34,320 nt of DNA from Bacteroidota bacterium. GTDB lineage: Bacteria > Bacteroidota > Bacteroidia > Sphingobacteriales > Sphingobacteriaceae. The notes below the pieces were generated by a model. It was not told where the DNA came from. It searched no databases and worked only from the letters and a program-made list of their open reading frames with translations. This document shows, piece by piece, positions 24,532-33,681 of the stretch. The position numbers and the translations under genes are program-made. The stretch is from positions 1 to 34,320 of the forward strand of contig JABDEQ010000020.1 of the NCBI GenBank assembly GCA_013286985.1, written 5' to 3'. Numbering within the stretch: the first letter of the stretch is position 1; every line of letters starts with the position of its first letter.

Positions 24532-27500
24532 TCATTCTGAGCGAAGGCTGTTCACAGGATTTGCCAGCGCCGCTTTTATCGCCTGGAAACTAATGGTGAC
24601 CAGGGTAATGACTATAGCAGCTATCCCCGATGCGATGAACACTCCTACGCCGATACTGACGCGATATGGGTACTTTTGGAGCCAATTGTGCAGGTAATAG
24701 AACGCCACGGGCGAGGCAATAACGCAGCTGATGGTCACTAGCACAATAAAATCGCGAGAGAGCAGCAGCCAAACCTGCGCGATGGAAGCACCCAGCACTT
24801 TGCGGATACCGATCTCCTTGGTGCGCTGCTCGGCAACATAAGCAGCCAGCCCGAACAGCCCGAGGCAGGATATAAATATGGCCAGCCCGGCAAATACGCC
24901 CGCCAGTTTGCCAACCAGCACCTCCAGGTTAAACTTGTGCTCATACTCGTCGTTCACAAACTTGTACTGATAAGGGTAAGCCGGATTATATTTTTCAAAT
25001 ATCTTCCCGATCTTATCTATAGCGCTATGCGTACCGGCGTTTTTTGCCAGCCGGTACGTCACCACGAAACCGAAGGGGTTATGCCCGAAAACAGCTGGCT
25101 CTACCGGGCTATAAGGCGAATCCATCAGCGCGTCTTTTACCACGCCGATGATCCTTACTGGTTTTGGATTAAAATTGATGGTTATCAGTTGATTAACAGG
25201 GTTTTTTAAGCCGATGCGCCTAACCATCGCTTCATTCACTATCACATTCAGTGTGTCGCTTTTCCAGTCGCCCGTGAAATTATGTCCGCCGGCAAAGGTC
25301 ATCCCCAGGGTTTTAAAATAGTCTTCAGATACCCATATCGCGCCGATGTTCACATTTTCGTCGCCTGCAATTTTGCCTGGCCACTTCTCCAGCGAAAAAT
25401 GACTGTACACCTGTGTCGCCGGTGAGGTTGATGAGGCCACACTCTCCACGAGTCCCGAAGATAGCAGATCGTTTTTCAGCGCCTCATATTGGTTGGAAAG
25501 GTCACTGTTCATATCGGTCATCATTAGCCTGTCGGCGCTGTAACCTGTCGGCCGGTTCTTCACATACTGAATCTGCTGGTAAACGATCACGGTACTGATG
25601 ATTAACGCAATGGAACACGTAAACTGCACCACTACCAACACCTTTCTTGGCACAGCGGCCCACCGGCCCATCTGGATGCTGCCCTTCAGCACTTTAACCG
25701 GGTTGAATGAAGACAGGTAAAATGCTGGCCTGCTCCCCGCTATCAAACCCGTGAAAAGCACAAACACAATCATGATACCCCAGAAACCAATATTGTCATA
25801 AGGAACATGGATATCAGCACCCGTAAGCGTATCGAATGCCGGCAAAGCCAGCTGAACCATCAGCAAACCCAGCAGGAACGATATAAAAGTGATCAGGATG
25901 GACTCCAACAAAAACTGGTAAACCAAGTCGATACGCGCCGAGCCGATAGCTTTGCGTACCCCAACCTCCCTTGCCCGTTTCTCAGACCTCGCTGTAGAAA
26001 GGTTCATGAAATTGATGCAGGCGATAGCCAGCACCAGCATACCGATAATGCTGAACAAACGCACATATTCAACAAAGCCGCCAACAGCTTTGCCATTTTT
26101 AAAATCGTTATATAAATGCCAGTCCGCTAGCGGATGCATGATCACCTCGGGCTTTAACGACTGCATTTCCGGGCTTCTTTTATTGACGATATCCCTGATC
26201 TTAGGAGCAATCTGCCCGTAAGTCACGCCCGGCTCCAGCGCCACGTAGGCAGAGAATGAATTATAAGTCCATTTGGTACGCCCGTCTTTGATCCAGCCCT
26301 GGGTCGCTTCTGAGTAAGCGAAAGGCACCAGGTATTTGAATTGCAGCGTAGCATTTGAAGGAATATCGCGGATAATACCTGTTACCGTCATGTTCTGCGC
26401 ATTATCAAAACGTATGGATTTTCCCATCGGGTCAGCGTCACCAAACAACGCTTTTGCTGTCGATTCGGTTAAAACTATCGAATAAAGATCTTTTAATGCC
26501 GAATTGCCGTTGCCTTTTATAAAGGGATATTGAAATATTTTGAAAAATTCCGCCCCTGCCGAACCTCCTTCCAGGTACAACTTTTTATCGCCCACCAAAA
26601 GGCCGTGGTTCATGCGGCCTATATTGTCGGCTTCAGCAACGTACCGTATACCGGGAATCTCTTTCTTTAAAACATCAGCCAATGGCAACGCTATGGAAGT
26701 TTGGGTAGTGGTGCCGTTATGCTGCGAGGTCAGGTTCATCTCCACCTGGTATAATTGCTTATAGCCTGGCAGAAAACGATCATATGAATATTGGTTAATC
26801 ACCCATAAACCAATCAGGAGTGCCACGGCCATGCCGGTTGCCAGGCCGACGATGTTTAGCATGCTGTAAACCTTGTTGTACAGCGTATTGCGCCAGGCGA
26901 TCTTTAAATAATTTCTAAACATAAAATTGCTGGTTAATTTCTTATACGACCACTTGGGAGTGACTTCGTGACACGAAACTACCGCAGCAGAGCGGGAATA
27001 AGGGTTCAAGTTATAAGACGAACCCTCTTTTTTCAGATCGCTACTGTATTCTCCCGGGGTTTTCCCGGTCATTCGCCGAAAGGCCCGGCTAAAAGTTGTT
27101 TTTGAATTGAATCCGGAGTCAAAAGCAATGCCCAGCAGGTTTAACCGGTCATAAGCCGGGTTCTGCATTTTCAGGATCACTTCAGCAATACGATATTCAT
27201 TGATGAAATCATTAAAACTTTTTTTGAGCACCGCATTGATGATGCGGGATAATTCGTGGGTGGTCAGTTCAAGCTTTTCGGCCAATGAGCCTAAGCTTAA
27301 TTCCGGGTCCTCGTAATAGCGGTTTTCTTTAACAACTTTTTTCAACCAGGTACCTTTTTGCTTTAGTTCTGCGGGCGGCAATGGCCTGGAAACAAAAGGA
27401 GCATGAAACGCCACTACAACATCCGGCCTTAAAAAGGACACGATTGCAATCCGGATGAAGATTATTGCCAAAAGGAGATACAAAGGATAACAAGTATGGA

Positions 27501-28152
27501 TATCCATCTGGCCATGGTAATAAAAGTAATCCACGGCAGCATACGGAATCCACGATAACCATAGCAGGCCGAAACCCGTCAGCAAGTGATACAGCCACCG
27601 CAATTCGTAGCGGTACCGGTCACTTACATTATTAAATTTCAGCTGCTGATAAAAACGTTCAATTAGCCGGAAAGACCAATACAAGTAGGAACTGACCGAA
27701 ATAAACGCCAGTATTTGTAAAACAGGACTCAAGTACTGAAACGTCAGCGTATGATACGTAGGCGCGCCTATCTTCATACCTTCCCTACCTTCTATTACCT
27801 GGACGTCCAGCTCCAGCAATAGCGGGCTAAAATGCAACAGATCCGCCCAACGGAATTTATATTCGGGCCGGGTGATTTTAAGCACATAGAAATAAATGAG
27901 GGGGCCAAGTGCAAGCGAGAATTGCATCGGCAGCCGGTTCCAGTTAGTAATGTAAGTTGACAGGCCGGTGTCGATGCCCAATATCCGGGCTATCCACAAA
28001 ATAATTGTAAGTAATGCCAGGGCCAAAAACCGGTTTGCGGTTTGGTTGATCTTTTTGGCGAACCACAACAATAGGGCAAAAGAGAGCCCGATAAATACCG
28101 TTCCAATGAAGGCCAGGTCATAGAGACTGATATGGAAAGTATAGGGATTCAC
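24532..28152 (-). CDS. Fusion: 7TM-AraC-type regulator joined to MacB/FtsX-type ABC permease
   Basis: One uninterrupted frame of 1206 residues with two complete parts. Residues 1-245 have about seven membrane segments, and 286-375 form an AraC-type helix-turn-helix (LSLGSLAEKLELTTHELSRI ... GFNSKTTFSRAFRRMTGKTPGEY). This is the layout of Bacteroidota membrane-bound AraC regulators, which normally end here. Residues 411-1206 are a typical Bacteroidota FtsX-like permease (MFRNYLKIAWRNTLYNKVYSMLNIVGLA), with two periplasmic MacB domains (about 431-680 and 850-1060), an FtsX core with ARSEKRAREVGVRKAIGSAR and a second core with EQRTKEIGIRKVLGAS. The linker 376-410 looks unconserved. No ATPase gene is nearby. 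Met411 (codon 26920-26922) would be a natural permease start. Confidence 0.88.
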   Translation of the reverse strand: MNPYTFHISLYDLAFIGTVFIGLSFALLLWFAKKINQTANRFLALALLTIILWIARILGIDTGLSTYITNWNRLPMQFSLALGPLIYFYVLKITRPEYKFRWADLLHFSPLLLELDVQVIEGREGMKIGAPTYHTLTFQYLSPVLQILAFISVSSYLYWSFRLIERFYQQLKFNNVSDRYRYELRWLYHLLTGFGLLWLSWIPYAAVDYFYYHGQMDIHTCYPLYLLLAIIFIRIAIVSFLRPDVVVAFHAPFVSRPLPPAELKQKGTWLKKVVKENRYYEDPELSLGSLAEKLELTTHELSRIINAVLKKSFNDFINEYRIAEVILKMQNPAYDRLNLLGIAFDSGFNSKTTFSRAFRRMTGKTPGEYSSDLKKEGSSYNLNPYSRSAAVVSCHEVTPKWSYKKLTSNFMFRNYLKIAWRNTLYNKVYSMLNIVGLATGMAVALLIGLWVINQYSYDRFLPGYKQLYQVEMNLTSQHNGTTTQTSIALPLADVLKKEIPGIRYVAEADNIGRMNHGLLVGDKKLYLEGGSAGAEFFKIFQYPFIKGNGNSALKDLYSIVLTESTAKALFGDADPMGKSIRFDNAQNMTVTGIIRDIPSNATLQFKYLVPFAYSEATQGWIKDGRTKWTYNSFSAYVALEPGVTYGQIAPKIRDIVNKRSPEMQSLKPEVIMHPLADWHLYNDFKNGKAVGGFVEYVRLFSIIGMLVLAIACINFMNLSTARSEKRAREVGVRKAIGSARIDLVYQFLLESILITFISFLLGLLMVQLALPAFDTLTGADIHVPYDNIGFWGIMIVFVLFTGLIAGSRPAFYLSSFNPVKVLKGSIQMGRWAAVPRKVLVVVQFTCSIALIISTVIVYQQIQYVKNRPTGYSADRLMMTDMNSDLSNQYEALKNDLLSSGLVESVASSTSPATQVYSHFSLEKWPGKIAGDENVNIGAIWVSEDYFKTLGMTFAGGHNFTGDWKSDTLNVIVNEAMVRRIGLKNPVNQLITINFNPKPVRIIGVVKDALMDSPYSPVEPAVFGHNPFGFVVTYRLAKNAGTHSAIDKIGKIFEKYNPAYPYQYKFVNDEYEHKFNLEVLVGKLAGVFAGLAIFISCLGLFGLAAYVAEQRTKEIGIRKVLGASIAQVWLLLSRDFIVLVTISCVIASPVAFYYLHNWLQKYPYRVSIGVGVFIASGIAAIVITLVTISFQAIKAALANPVNSLRSE

Positions 28153-28319
28153 GTATTTAAAACCTCAATCGCTATTCCAAATTGCTAATGTGCTGATAAA
28201 TAGAAAACTATACAATAGTTGAAGCACATATTGTAACAAAAACGAACATGAGCTGTCCGGTTTCAATAATAACTAACAATCAAACCATATAAAATGGTTT
28301 CAGAACGGTTTGTCTTGAC

Positions 28320-29489
28320 TTAAGCTCTCATCTCATCAAAAAAGGGGGTGCATTTGTCTTCTACGCATTTTGCCGCATAGAGGTACAAAGCCGCGCTCCA
28401 TGTTTGCCAGTCGACACCTTTTACGGTACCGTCCTGCGCTTTTATCCATTCGTTAAAACCAAAAGGGAGATCGGGGTTTTGGGTGAGTTTAACCAATTTG
28501 GTAAGTTCAACTAATTTGCGTTCGGCAAGGTCATATCTTTTGGCCGCTACCAGGGCAGCCACATAAAAGCCACAGATAAAAGGCCATAAACCGCCATTAT
28601 GGTAATTGCCGGGCATGTTAAAATTTTCATATCGCGGATGCCAGTCGGCATCACCGGGCTGAGTAAACGGAAAAAAGTTTGGAGGGAGATTTACTGCCAG
28701 ATTGCCTGTTTGCCTCATATGCTCGCATTCGGCCTCCACCCAGTTAATAATTGCTTCGGCCCTGGCGGTAGTGGTAATGCCTGCTATAATGGCAATGCTA
28801 TTGCCCAACAGATCGAACTTATCACTGCAATATACCTTGTATGACCAGAATGCAAAATAGGGTTTGTTCCTTTGGTCTAATCCCTCATGCTGGTGCGGGT
28901 GTATAAAACCACCATCAATAGTGGGCCTTTTTATTTCCATGCGCATTTTTTGTGCGCGATCATCTTTCCCTAGCATGCGCAGGTAGCTGTAGGTTAAGGC
29001 ATTTACAAATAATCCGAAACCCAATACCCATTGCTCATCGCGCCAATCGCTGGTGGGTTGCTGGGCAATCAGGTATCTGTCTGATGGACTTTGATATTCC
29101 ATCCAGGTGAGGGCTTTCTGAACGGCTTCCTCCAAAAATCCGGCTTCGCCGGTCAGTTTTCTGAAAATGCCAACGCCTAATAAAAATAATGGGGTGGTGT
29201 CACTCGCCCCGCGGTCGTCCTTTTCGTGTACCAGCGATACAATGTGGCCGTGTTCTGTTTGGTTTGCTGCCAAAGTTTCCAATACCAAACGGATACTTTG
29301 AATTAATTGCTGGTTACCGGTGACGGCAATTCCAAAAATTGAAAACATTAAATCGCGGGTATAGGGTTCGGGGTAACCCCATGCGGCAGTTCGGGGCAGG
29401 CCATTAAACGGGCCGTTTGCGTTATTTAGCAAAACGTGTAAAGCCGTTTTTTTGGCTGCCTCAATTGCTTCAATTTCTGCTGCTGTCAT
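28320..29489 (-). CDS. GH100-like (alpha/alpha)6-barrel glycoside hydrolase
   Basis: A 389-residue protein similar to alkaline/neutral invertases (GH100) and to proteins annotated as amylo-alpha-1,6-glucosidase-like. Motifs are YTRDLMFS (43-50), GASDTTPLFLLGVG (94-107, Asp97 at the position of the GH100 acid catalyst by my alignment), SDWRDEQWVLGFGLFVNALTY (147-167), FAFWSYK, and NYHNGGLWPFICGFYVAAL (295-313). No signal peptide, so cytosolic. It probably cleaves a glucosidic bond in a sucrose-like or other disaccharide. It lies 12 bases after the GT4 gene and is the last gene of a PIG-L - GT4 - GH operon, which suggests turnover or trimming of the product of that pathway. Confidence 0.8.
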   Translation of the reverse strand: MTAAEIEAIEAAKKTALHVLLNNANGPFNGLPRTAAWGYPEPYTRDLMFSIFGIAVTGNQQLIQSIRLVLETLAANQTEHGHIVSLVHEKDDRGASDTTPLFLLGVGIFRKLTGEAGFLEEAVQKALTWMEYQSPSDRYLIAQQPTSDWRDEQWVLGFGLFVNALTYSYLRMLGKDDRAQKMRMEIKRPTIDGGFIHPHQHEGLDQRNKPYFAFWSYKVYCSDKFDLLGNSIAIIAGITTTARAEAIINWVEAECEHMRQTGNLAVNLPPNFFPFTQPGDADWHPRYENFNMPGNYHNGGLWPFICGFYVAALVAAKRYDLAERKLVELTKLVKLTQNPDLPFGFNEWIKAQDGTVKGVDWQTWSAALYLYAAKCVEDKCTPFFDEMRA

Positions 29490-29501
29490 AACCCGCTGAA
29501 T

Positions 29502-30644
29502 TTATTTTATCCCTAATTTCCGTTCTATTATCTGCATGAATTTTTTGGCTACTACGCGATAATCAAAATGTTCAACAACCCGTTTCCTGCCGGCTTTACC
29601 TAACTGAATTCGTAACAGCGGATGATTCATCATGTTTAACAAATGTGCGGCAATATCATCGGTATCCGCACGGTAATCAACCGTGCGCGGAATATCAAAA
29701 TCAACCCGGTGGTTTTCTTCGTAGCCTGCGGCTTTGCCGAGTATCACATGGTCCGCCACTATTTTTTGCGCCACATTGGCCAGCAATGCAGTTTTGCCAT
29801 CGATCATGGTATCCAGCATACCCATCGCTTTCATGGATATAACAGGCTTTTCGCAGGCATTTGCTTCTACCTGCGACATTCCGAAACCTTCCAGCCTTGA
29901 TGGCGCGGCATAAATATCACAAGCGCCTATCAGGTGCGGCATAAAGTTACGGGAGTTTATGCTGGTAGCGTAAATCACTTTTTTATCAATACCCAACTGC
30001 TCCGCAAGTGCCAGATCGGCCAGTGTTTGCATATCGGTACGGGGCTGGGGCCAAACTTTGCAAACGTATTTCCAATCGGGTACTTTGCCATCGATTATAG
30101 CCAGGGCTCGCATCACCTCCTGTGCTCCTTTTGATGCCGCATCTCCGCCCACTGTTAAGATCATCAGTTCATCTGGCTTTACACCCAATGATTCCCGCAC
30201 AGCCATAGTCTGCGGGTCATCCTTTGCAACGGGTATAAAAGAATCAGTATCGCAGCCAACAGGTAACACTTCAATGTTATCACCGCTGATGCCGTCCCGC
30301 ACATACATTTCTTTAACCCAGTTGGAGGTAACTAAAATAAGCGGCAGGTTATTCAGTGTATCCTGGTAGTTAGCAATATAGCCGTTTGCAACCAGCCAGG
30401 GAACAGGCAGCACGCCATGCTGTTGCGGGTGCAATATTAAATCGGGCGTGTGGCCCCAATAGCCAATCCCAACCACAACATCGGGCTTAAACCACTTGTA
30501 ATACCATTCCTTTTCGAGTGGCGATTCACCATTTACAGCATGGGCATCAACGCCCAGCTCAATTAATCCTTTTAATAACAGTTCTCCCTGCGTTGCCAAA
30601 CCGCTTGGAGATGCGGGGTAATCATACAATAATAAAACTTTCAT
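29502..30644 (-). CDS. GT4-family glycosyltransferase
   Basis: A 380-residue GT-B retaining glycosyltransferase of family GT4. The N-terminal Rossmann domain begins MKVLLLYDYPASPSGLATQG. The C-terminal domain has LTVGGDAASKGAQEVMRAL and the EX7E donor-binding motif EGFGMSQVE (252-260, Glu252 and Glu260), followed by ACEKPVIS. It should transfer a sugar from a nucleotide donor; the acceptor is unknown. No membrane segment is seen. Its ATG overlaps the PIG-L stop as ATGA, and the glycosidase follows by 12 bases, so the three are co-transcribed and translationally coupled. A GT4 plus PIG-L pair recalls bacillithiol or mycothiol synthesis (BshA/BshB), but the motifs do not single out BshA. Confidence 0.9.
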   Translation of the reverse strand: MKVLLLYDYPASPSGLATQGELLLKGLIELGVDAHAVNGESPLEKEWYYKWFKPDVVVGIGYWGHTPDLILHPQQHGVLPVPWLVANGYIANYQDTLNNLPLILVTSNWVKEMYVRDGISGDNIEVLPVGCDTDSFIPVAKDDPQTMAVRESLGVKPDELMILTVGGDAASKGAQEVMRALAIIDGKVPDWKYVCKVWPQPRTDMQTLADLALAEQLGIDKKVIYATSINSRNFMPHLIGACDIYAAPSRLEGFGMSQVEANACEKPVISMKAMGMLDTMIDGKTALLANVAQKIVADHVILGKAAGYEENHRVDFDIPRTVDYRADTDDIAAHLLNMMNHPLLRIQLGKAGRKRVVEHFDYRVVAKKFMQIIERKLGIK

Positions 30645-31285
30645 GGTGTGATGTGTCCGTTAACCAGCCAGTTGCCAGCCTGGTCAGCGTTAAAAAATTG
30701 CCAGAATGCTTCTTCCTTTGGTGTGGCATTAGCTTCCCAGCTGTTTGGGTTAAATCCGTAAGTGTTGGTGATAATGCTATATTTCTGCTCCCATAAATGA
30801 TGGGGAAGCGGGAAAAACACCGGGGCATCTTCTATACTTACCGGGTAATATTTCCGGTTCCCGTCTTCATAAGCAAATGCCCAAAGTTCATTGGTTTTTA
30901 TTTTGCCCGATTGCCAGAGTTTTATTACGGCTTTGCCAACTTCTTCGTGCCTGCGGTGACGGGTATATTCGCCATAAACACTGTGGGTTATTACCAAATC
31001 AAACTCAGTAAAAGGCAATAGCTTTAGAATAGCATCTTCCACTTCATTTTCGGGCAGCGGTTTTTGGTCCGGACCATCATCCAGATCGCCCATCCGGCCT
31101 TCAACCCCTAATATGCCCGCAACAACCGCAAATTTGGGTGCACGATCGGGATCGCTTTGGCGGCAAAGGCTTACTATAAAACACTGCCAGTCGGGGTGGC
31201 TTAATATTGTGCCGCCAGCCCATAAAGTTTCGTCATCAGGATGTGCCACAATAATGGCAACTTTCTTCTTGGTTTCGTTATGCAT
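30641..31285 (-). CDS. PIG-L family deacetylase
   Basis: A 214-residue LmbE/PIG-L zinc-dependent deacetylase, a family that removes acetyl groups from N-acetylglucosamine in glycolipids or glycosides. The metal motif AHPDDE is at 14-19 (His15, Asp18), and the second part of the site is in THSVYGEYTRHRRHEE (His110, His113). The ATG at 31283-31285 (MHNETKKKVAIIV) is chosen; a longer start nine codons upstream gives MGSLFFPYP, which looks unconserved. It is the first gene of the PIG-L - GT4 - GH100-like operon. It probably acts before or after the glycosyltransferase on the same sugar. Confidence 0.9.
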   Translation of the reverse strand: MHNETKKKVAIIVAHPDDETLWAGGTILSHPDWQCFIVSLCRQSDPDRAPKFAVVAGILGVEGRMGDLDDGPDQKPLPENEVEDAILKLLPFTEFDLVITHSVYGEYTRHRRHEEVGKAVIKLWQSGKIKTNELWAFAYEDGNRKYYPVSIEDAPVFFPLPHHLWEQKYSIITNTYGFNPNSWEANATPKEEAFWQFFNADQAGNWLVNGHITP

Positions 31286-31885
31286 AGGGTATGGAAAGAA
31301 CAGAGAACCCAATAAATGGTTTTTTAAATGTCGAAAAAGGGCGTGCGGGTGGTTTGATATGGAACGTATTGATGAACGAGCCAGCAGAGGTGTTCGGAAG
31401 ATGCAACAGCAGCAGCAGACGTTTCGCTCCTATAACGTCCTTGGATAATTAAATCGAAGGAAAGACCCCAGAGGGGTCAAATCTCGGCAGAAAAAATCAA
31501 CAACCATATCGTGCCATCGGTACGAAACCTGTACGCCGGCATGTACCGTACCTACGGCACGCAAAGCATTTGGCAACAATATTTTCTACCGATATTTTGC
31601 ACCTACGGCGCATCTTGCCAGCCTGTGTAGTTTTGTGACCTATTTTAAATCGAAAGCCCTACGCCATTGTTGGTGTTGTCACCAACAATCCGAAATGCTT
31701 CTCACGGCGGAGGATATAAGGGAAGATGTACGATTACTTAATGCACCATGAATATGCAATATAAGCATCCGGGTTTGTTGGTGACAATACCAACAATGGT
31801 AGAGGATGACAACTTTTTTTAAATAGAAAGCCCCAAGCCGGAAATCGTAAAAAACGACTGTAGGCTCAGGACTCCAGACTTAAGA
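31286..31885. repeat. Gene-free stretch with two palindromic elements
   Basis: First element (about 31464-31592): GACCCC-AGA-GGGGTC (31464-31478), TCGGCAGAAAA/TTTTCTACCGA (near 31484 and 31583), and GTGCCATCGGTACG (31511-31524) paired with 31547-31560 with two mismatches. Second element: 38-base inverted repeats 31663-31700 and 31763-31800, six mismatches, each arm containing its own hairpin (TGTTGGTG / CACCAACA). A direct repeat, TTTTAAATCGAAAGCCC (about 31643-31659) and TTTTAAATAGAAAGCCC (about 31816-31832), flanks this element. I found no credible gene. Confidence 0.7.
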
Positions 31886-33409
31886 CTAATACTTTGAAGG
31901 TTGTCCCGCTTTCGGGATAGATTCTTCTATGAATTTCCTTAGATTTTCTGTTGCGATAGAAAGATCTTCCTTGCGCAGGTACATCATGTGACCACTTTTG
32001 TAGCCCTCCCATTTTAAACGGTCTTTAAGGCGCCCGCTTGGGTCAAGCTGCCAAAGGCTGTATTTGGCGTTAAAGTAGTCGCACGCGCCATCAAAATAGC
32101 CCGACTGGATTAATAAATGCAGCGATGGGTTTTGGGCGATGGCCTGGCGCAGATTTTCGCCGGTATGATCGTTCTTATCGTCCCATGGCCAAACATTGCC
32201 GAACATATTGTATTTCAAATCGGTTTTGTAGTTTAAATCATTGCGCAGGTAAATGTTGATGGCCGGTGTAAAGGCATGCAGCCAGGCGCTGAGCTCGGCA
32301 TTATAATCGGGACTAACACCGCTGGTTTGTCTGTCGATCCCTTTATAGCGAGAATCTAAACGGCCAATGGTAAAACCTTTATCACGCAGTAATTCTTTCC
32401 AAAACAGATCATAAGAAACATCAAGGTTATTATCCAGGATCACTTTTTCTGATAAACCGCTGTAACGCGCCATTTTGGCTGCCATAGCCATACGCTGTGC
32501 ATCATCAATAAAACCACCGCGCGACAATGCCGGGATAAGCTCATTGATGGTAAAGTTTTCCACCTCGGGTAAAAAATCGGTTAACTCTTTTTGCTGCAGA
32601 TCTGCAGCAAGGGCTTTATGATACCAGGCTGTTGCCGCGAAGTAAGGCAATTTCAATGCTGCCTGTACCGGACCGCTGCGTTCGATGCCCAAATCGGTCG
32701 GCGATACCAGGATTACGCCGTTTAAGTACATCCATTGTGCTTCCTGCAGTTCAAGTGCCAGGCCCGAAACGCGTGTAGTGCCATAGCTTTCGCCGATTAA
32801 AAATTTAGGCGATGCCCAGCGGTTTTTACGGGTAACGAAAGTGTTAATCCACTCGGCCAGGTATTTAATATCTTCATTAACACCATAGAATTTTGATCCA
32901 GGCGTTTCTTTATTTACAATTCTGGAATAACCTGTATTTACCGGGTCGATATAAACAATGTCGGCAACATCCAAAATGGAATTTTTATTTTCGCTGATGC
33001 CATAAGGTTGTACCGGGTAACCTTCATCATCAATATTAAGCAGGCGCGGACCTGTATATCCTATCTCCATCCAAACAGAAGGTGTACCCGGTCCTCCGTT
33101 AAACGAAATTACTAACGGGCGGTTAGATTTGTCGGCTATGTCGTCGCGTTCATAATAGGTGTAAAATACACCTGCCACCGGGCGACCGTCCTCATCCCAA
33201 ATGGGCATGGTTCCTGCCGTAGCGCTATAAGGGATAACCTTCCCTTTTATAGTTACCGTGTGTTTGGTAGTTACCGATGAATCGACCTGTAAAACCCGGC
33301 TTTTAGTAATGGGCTGGTTGTTTTTTGCAGCAGGTTCCTCATGCTGCTGGGCAATTGCAAATCCCGAAATTAAGCATGTGAATGCAATTGAAGTAAAGAT
33401 TTTCTTCAT
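31886..33409 (-). CDS. Secreted S10-family serine carboxypeptidase-like protein
   Basis: A 507-residue peptidase of family S10 (alpha/beta hydrolase), which removes C-terminal residues from peptides, in the periplasm. The signal peptide MKKIFTSIAF...FAIA ends before Gln21. The substrate-binding motif SFNGGPGTPSVWMEIG is at 102-117, the nucleophile is GESYG (206-210, Ser208), the acid is in SGYFDGACDY near 436, and the catalytic His is in GYKSGHMMYL near 475. All three catalytic residues are present. Length and order of motifs match Bacteroidota S10 peptidases. It is transcribed alone; the upstream 270 bases contain a 12-base A run (33591-33602) and no other signal I can name. Confidence 0.93.
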   Translation of the reverse strand: MKKIFTSIAFTCLISGFAIAQQHEEPAAKNNQPITKSRVLQVDSSVTTKHTVTIKGKVIPYSATAGTMPIWDEDGRPVAGVFYTYYERDDIADKSNRPLVISFNGGPGTPSVWMEIGYTGPRLLNIDDEGYPVQPYGISENKNSILDVADIVYIDPVNTGYSRIVNKETPGSKFYGVNEDIKYLAEWINTFVTRKNRWASPKFLIGESYGTTRVSGLALELQEAQWMYLNGVILVSPTDLGIERSGPVQAALKLPYFAATAWYHKALAADLQQKELTDFLPEVENFTINELIPALSRGGFIDDAQRMAMAAKMARYSGLSEKVILDNNLDVSYDLFWKELLRDKGFTIGRLDSRYKGIDRQTSGVSPDYNAELSAWLHAFTPAINIYLRNDLNYKTDLKYNMFGNVWPWDDKNDHTGENLRQAIAQNPSLHLLIQSGYFDGACDYFNAKYSLWQLDPSGRLKDRLKWEGYKSGHMMYLRKEDLSIATENLRKFIEESIPKAGQPSKY

Positions 33410-33681
33410 GTAATGGGGTATGATAAGTAAAGTCAGTTAAACAATATACAATACTAATCTTTTCTTTGGGTTTTGGCAATGGGTGCCGATAACAACATTA
33501 CTATTGAATGTAAGCACTTAAAAAGGGTATTTATACTATCAGGAAAGGGTGTTTTTACGGCAGGATGTACAAGAATAATTTTGAAAATTTAAAAAAAAAA
33601 AACCTGCCCTGGACTGCTTTATTGAATAGGTTTTTCTGCCAATAAAAATTCAATCAGTACCAACACCTAAACCATATTATC

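Noticed and set aside
29502..31285. Bacillithiol pathway (BshA/BshB) as the identity of the GT4 and PIG-L genes
   Set aside because: The pair fits in outline only; no BshC is nearby, the operon includes a glycosidase, and the AHPDDETLWAGG form is that of general PIG-L proteins.
31113..31448. Plus-strand frame across the start of the PIG-L gene
   Set aside because: Most of it is antisense to the conserved AHPDDE-containing coding region; the rest lies in gene-free DNA.
33560..33608. GGCAGG/CCTGCC stem with a 12-base A run upstream of the lipase-like gene
   Set aside because: Six-base stem with a 37-base loop is weak, and the A run may be simple slippage.
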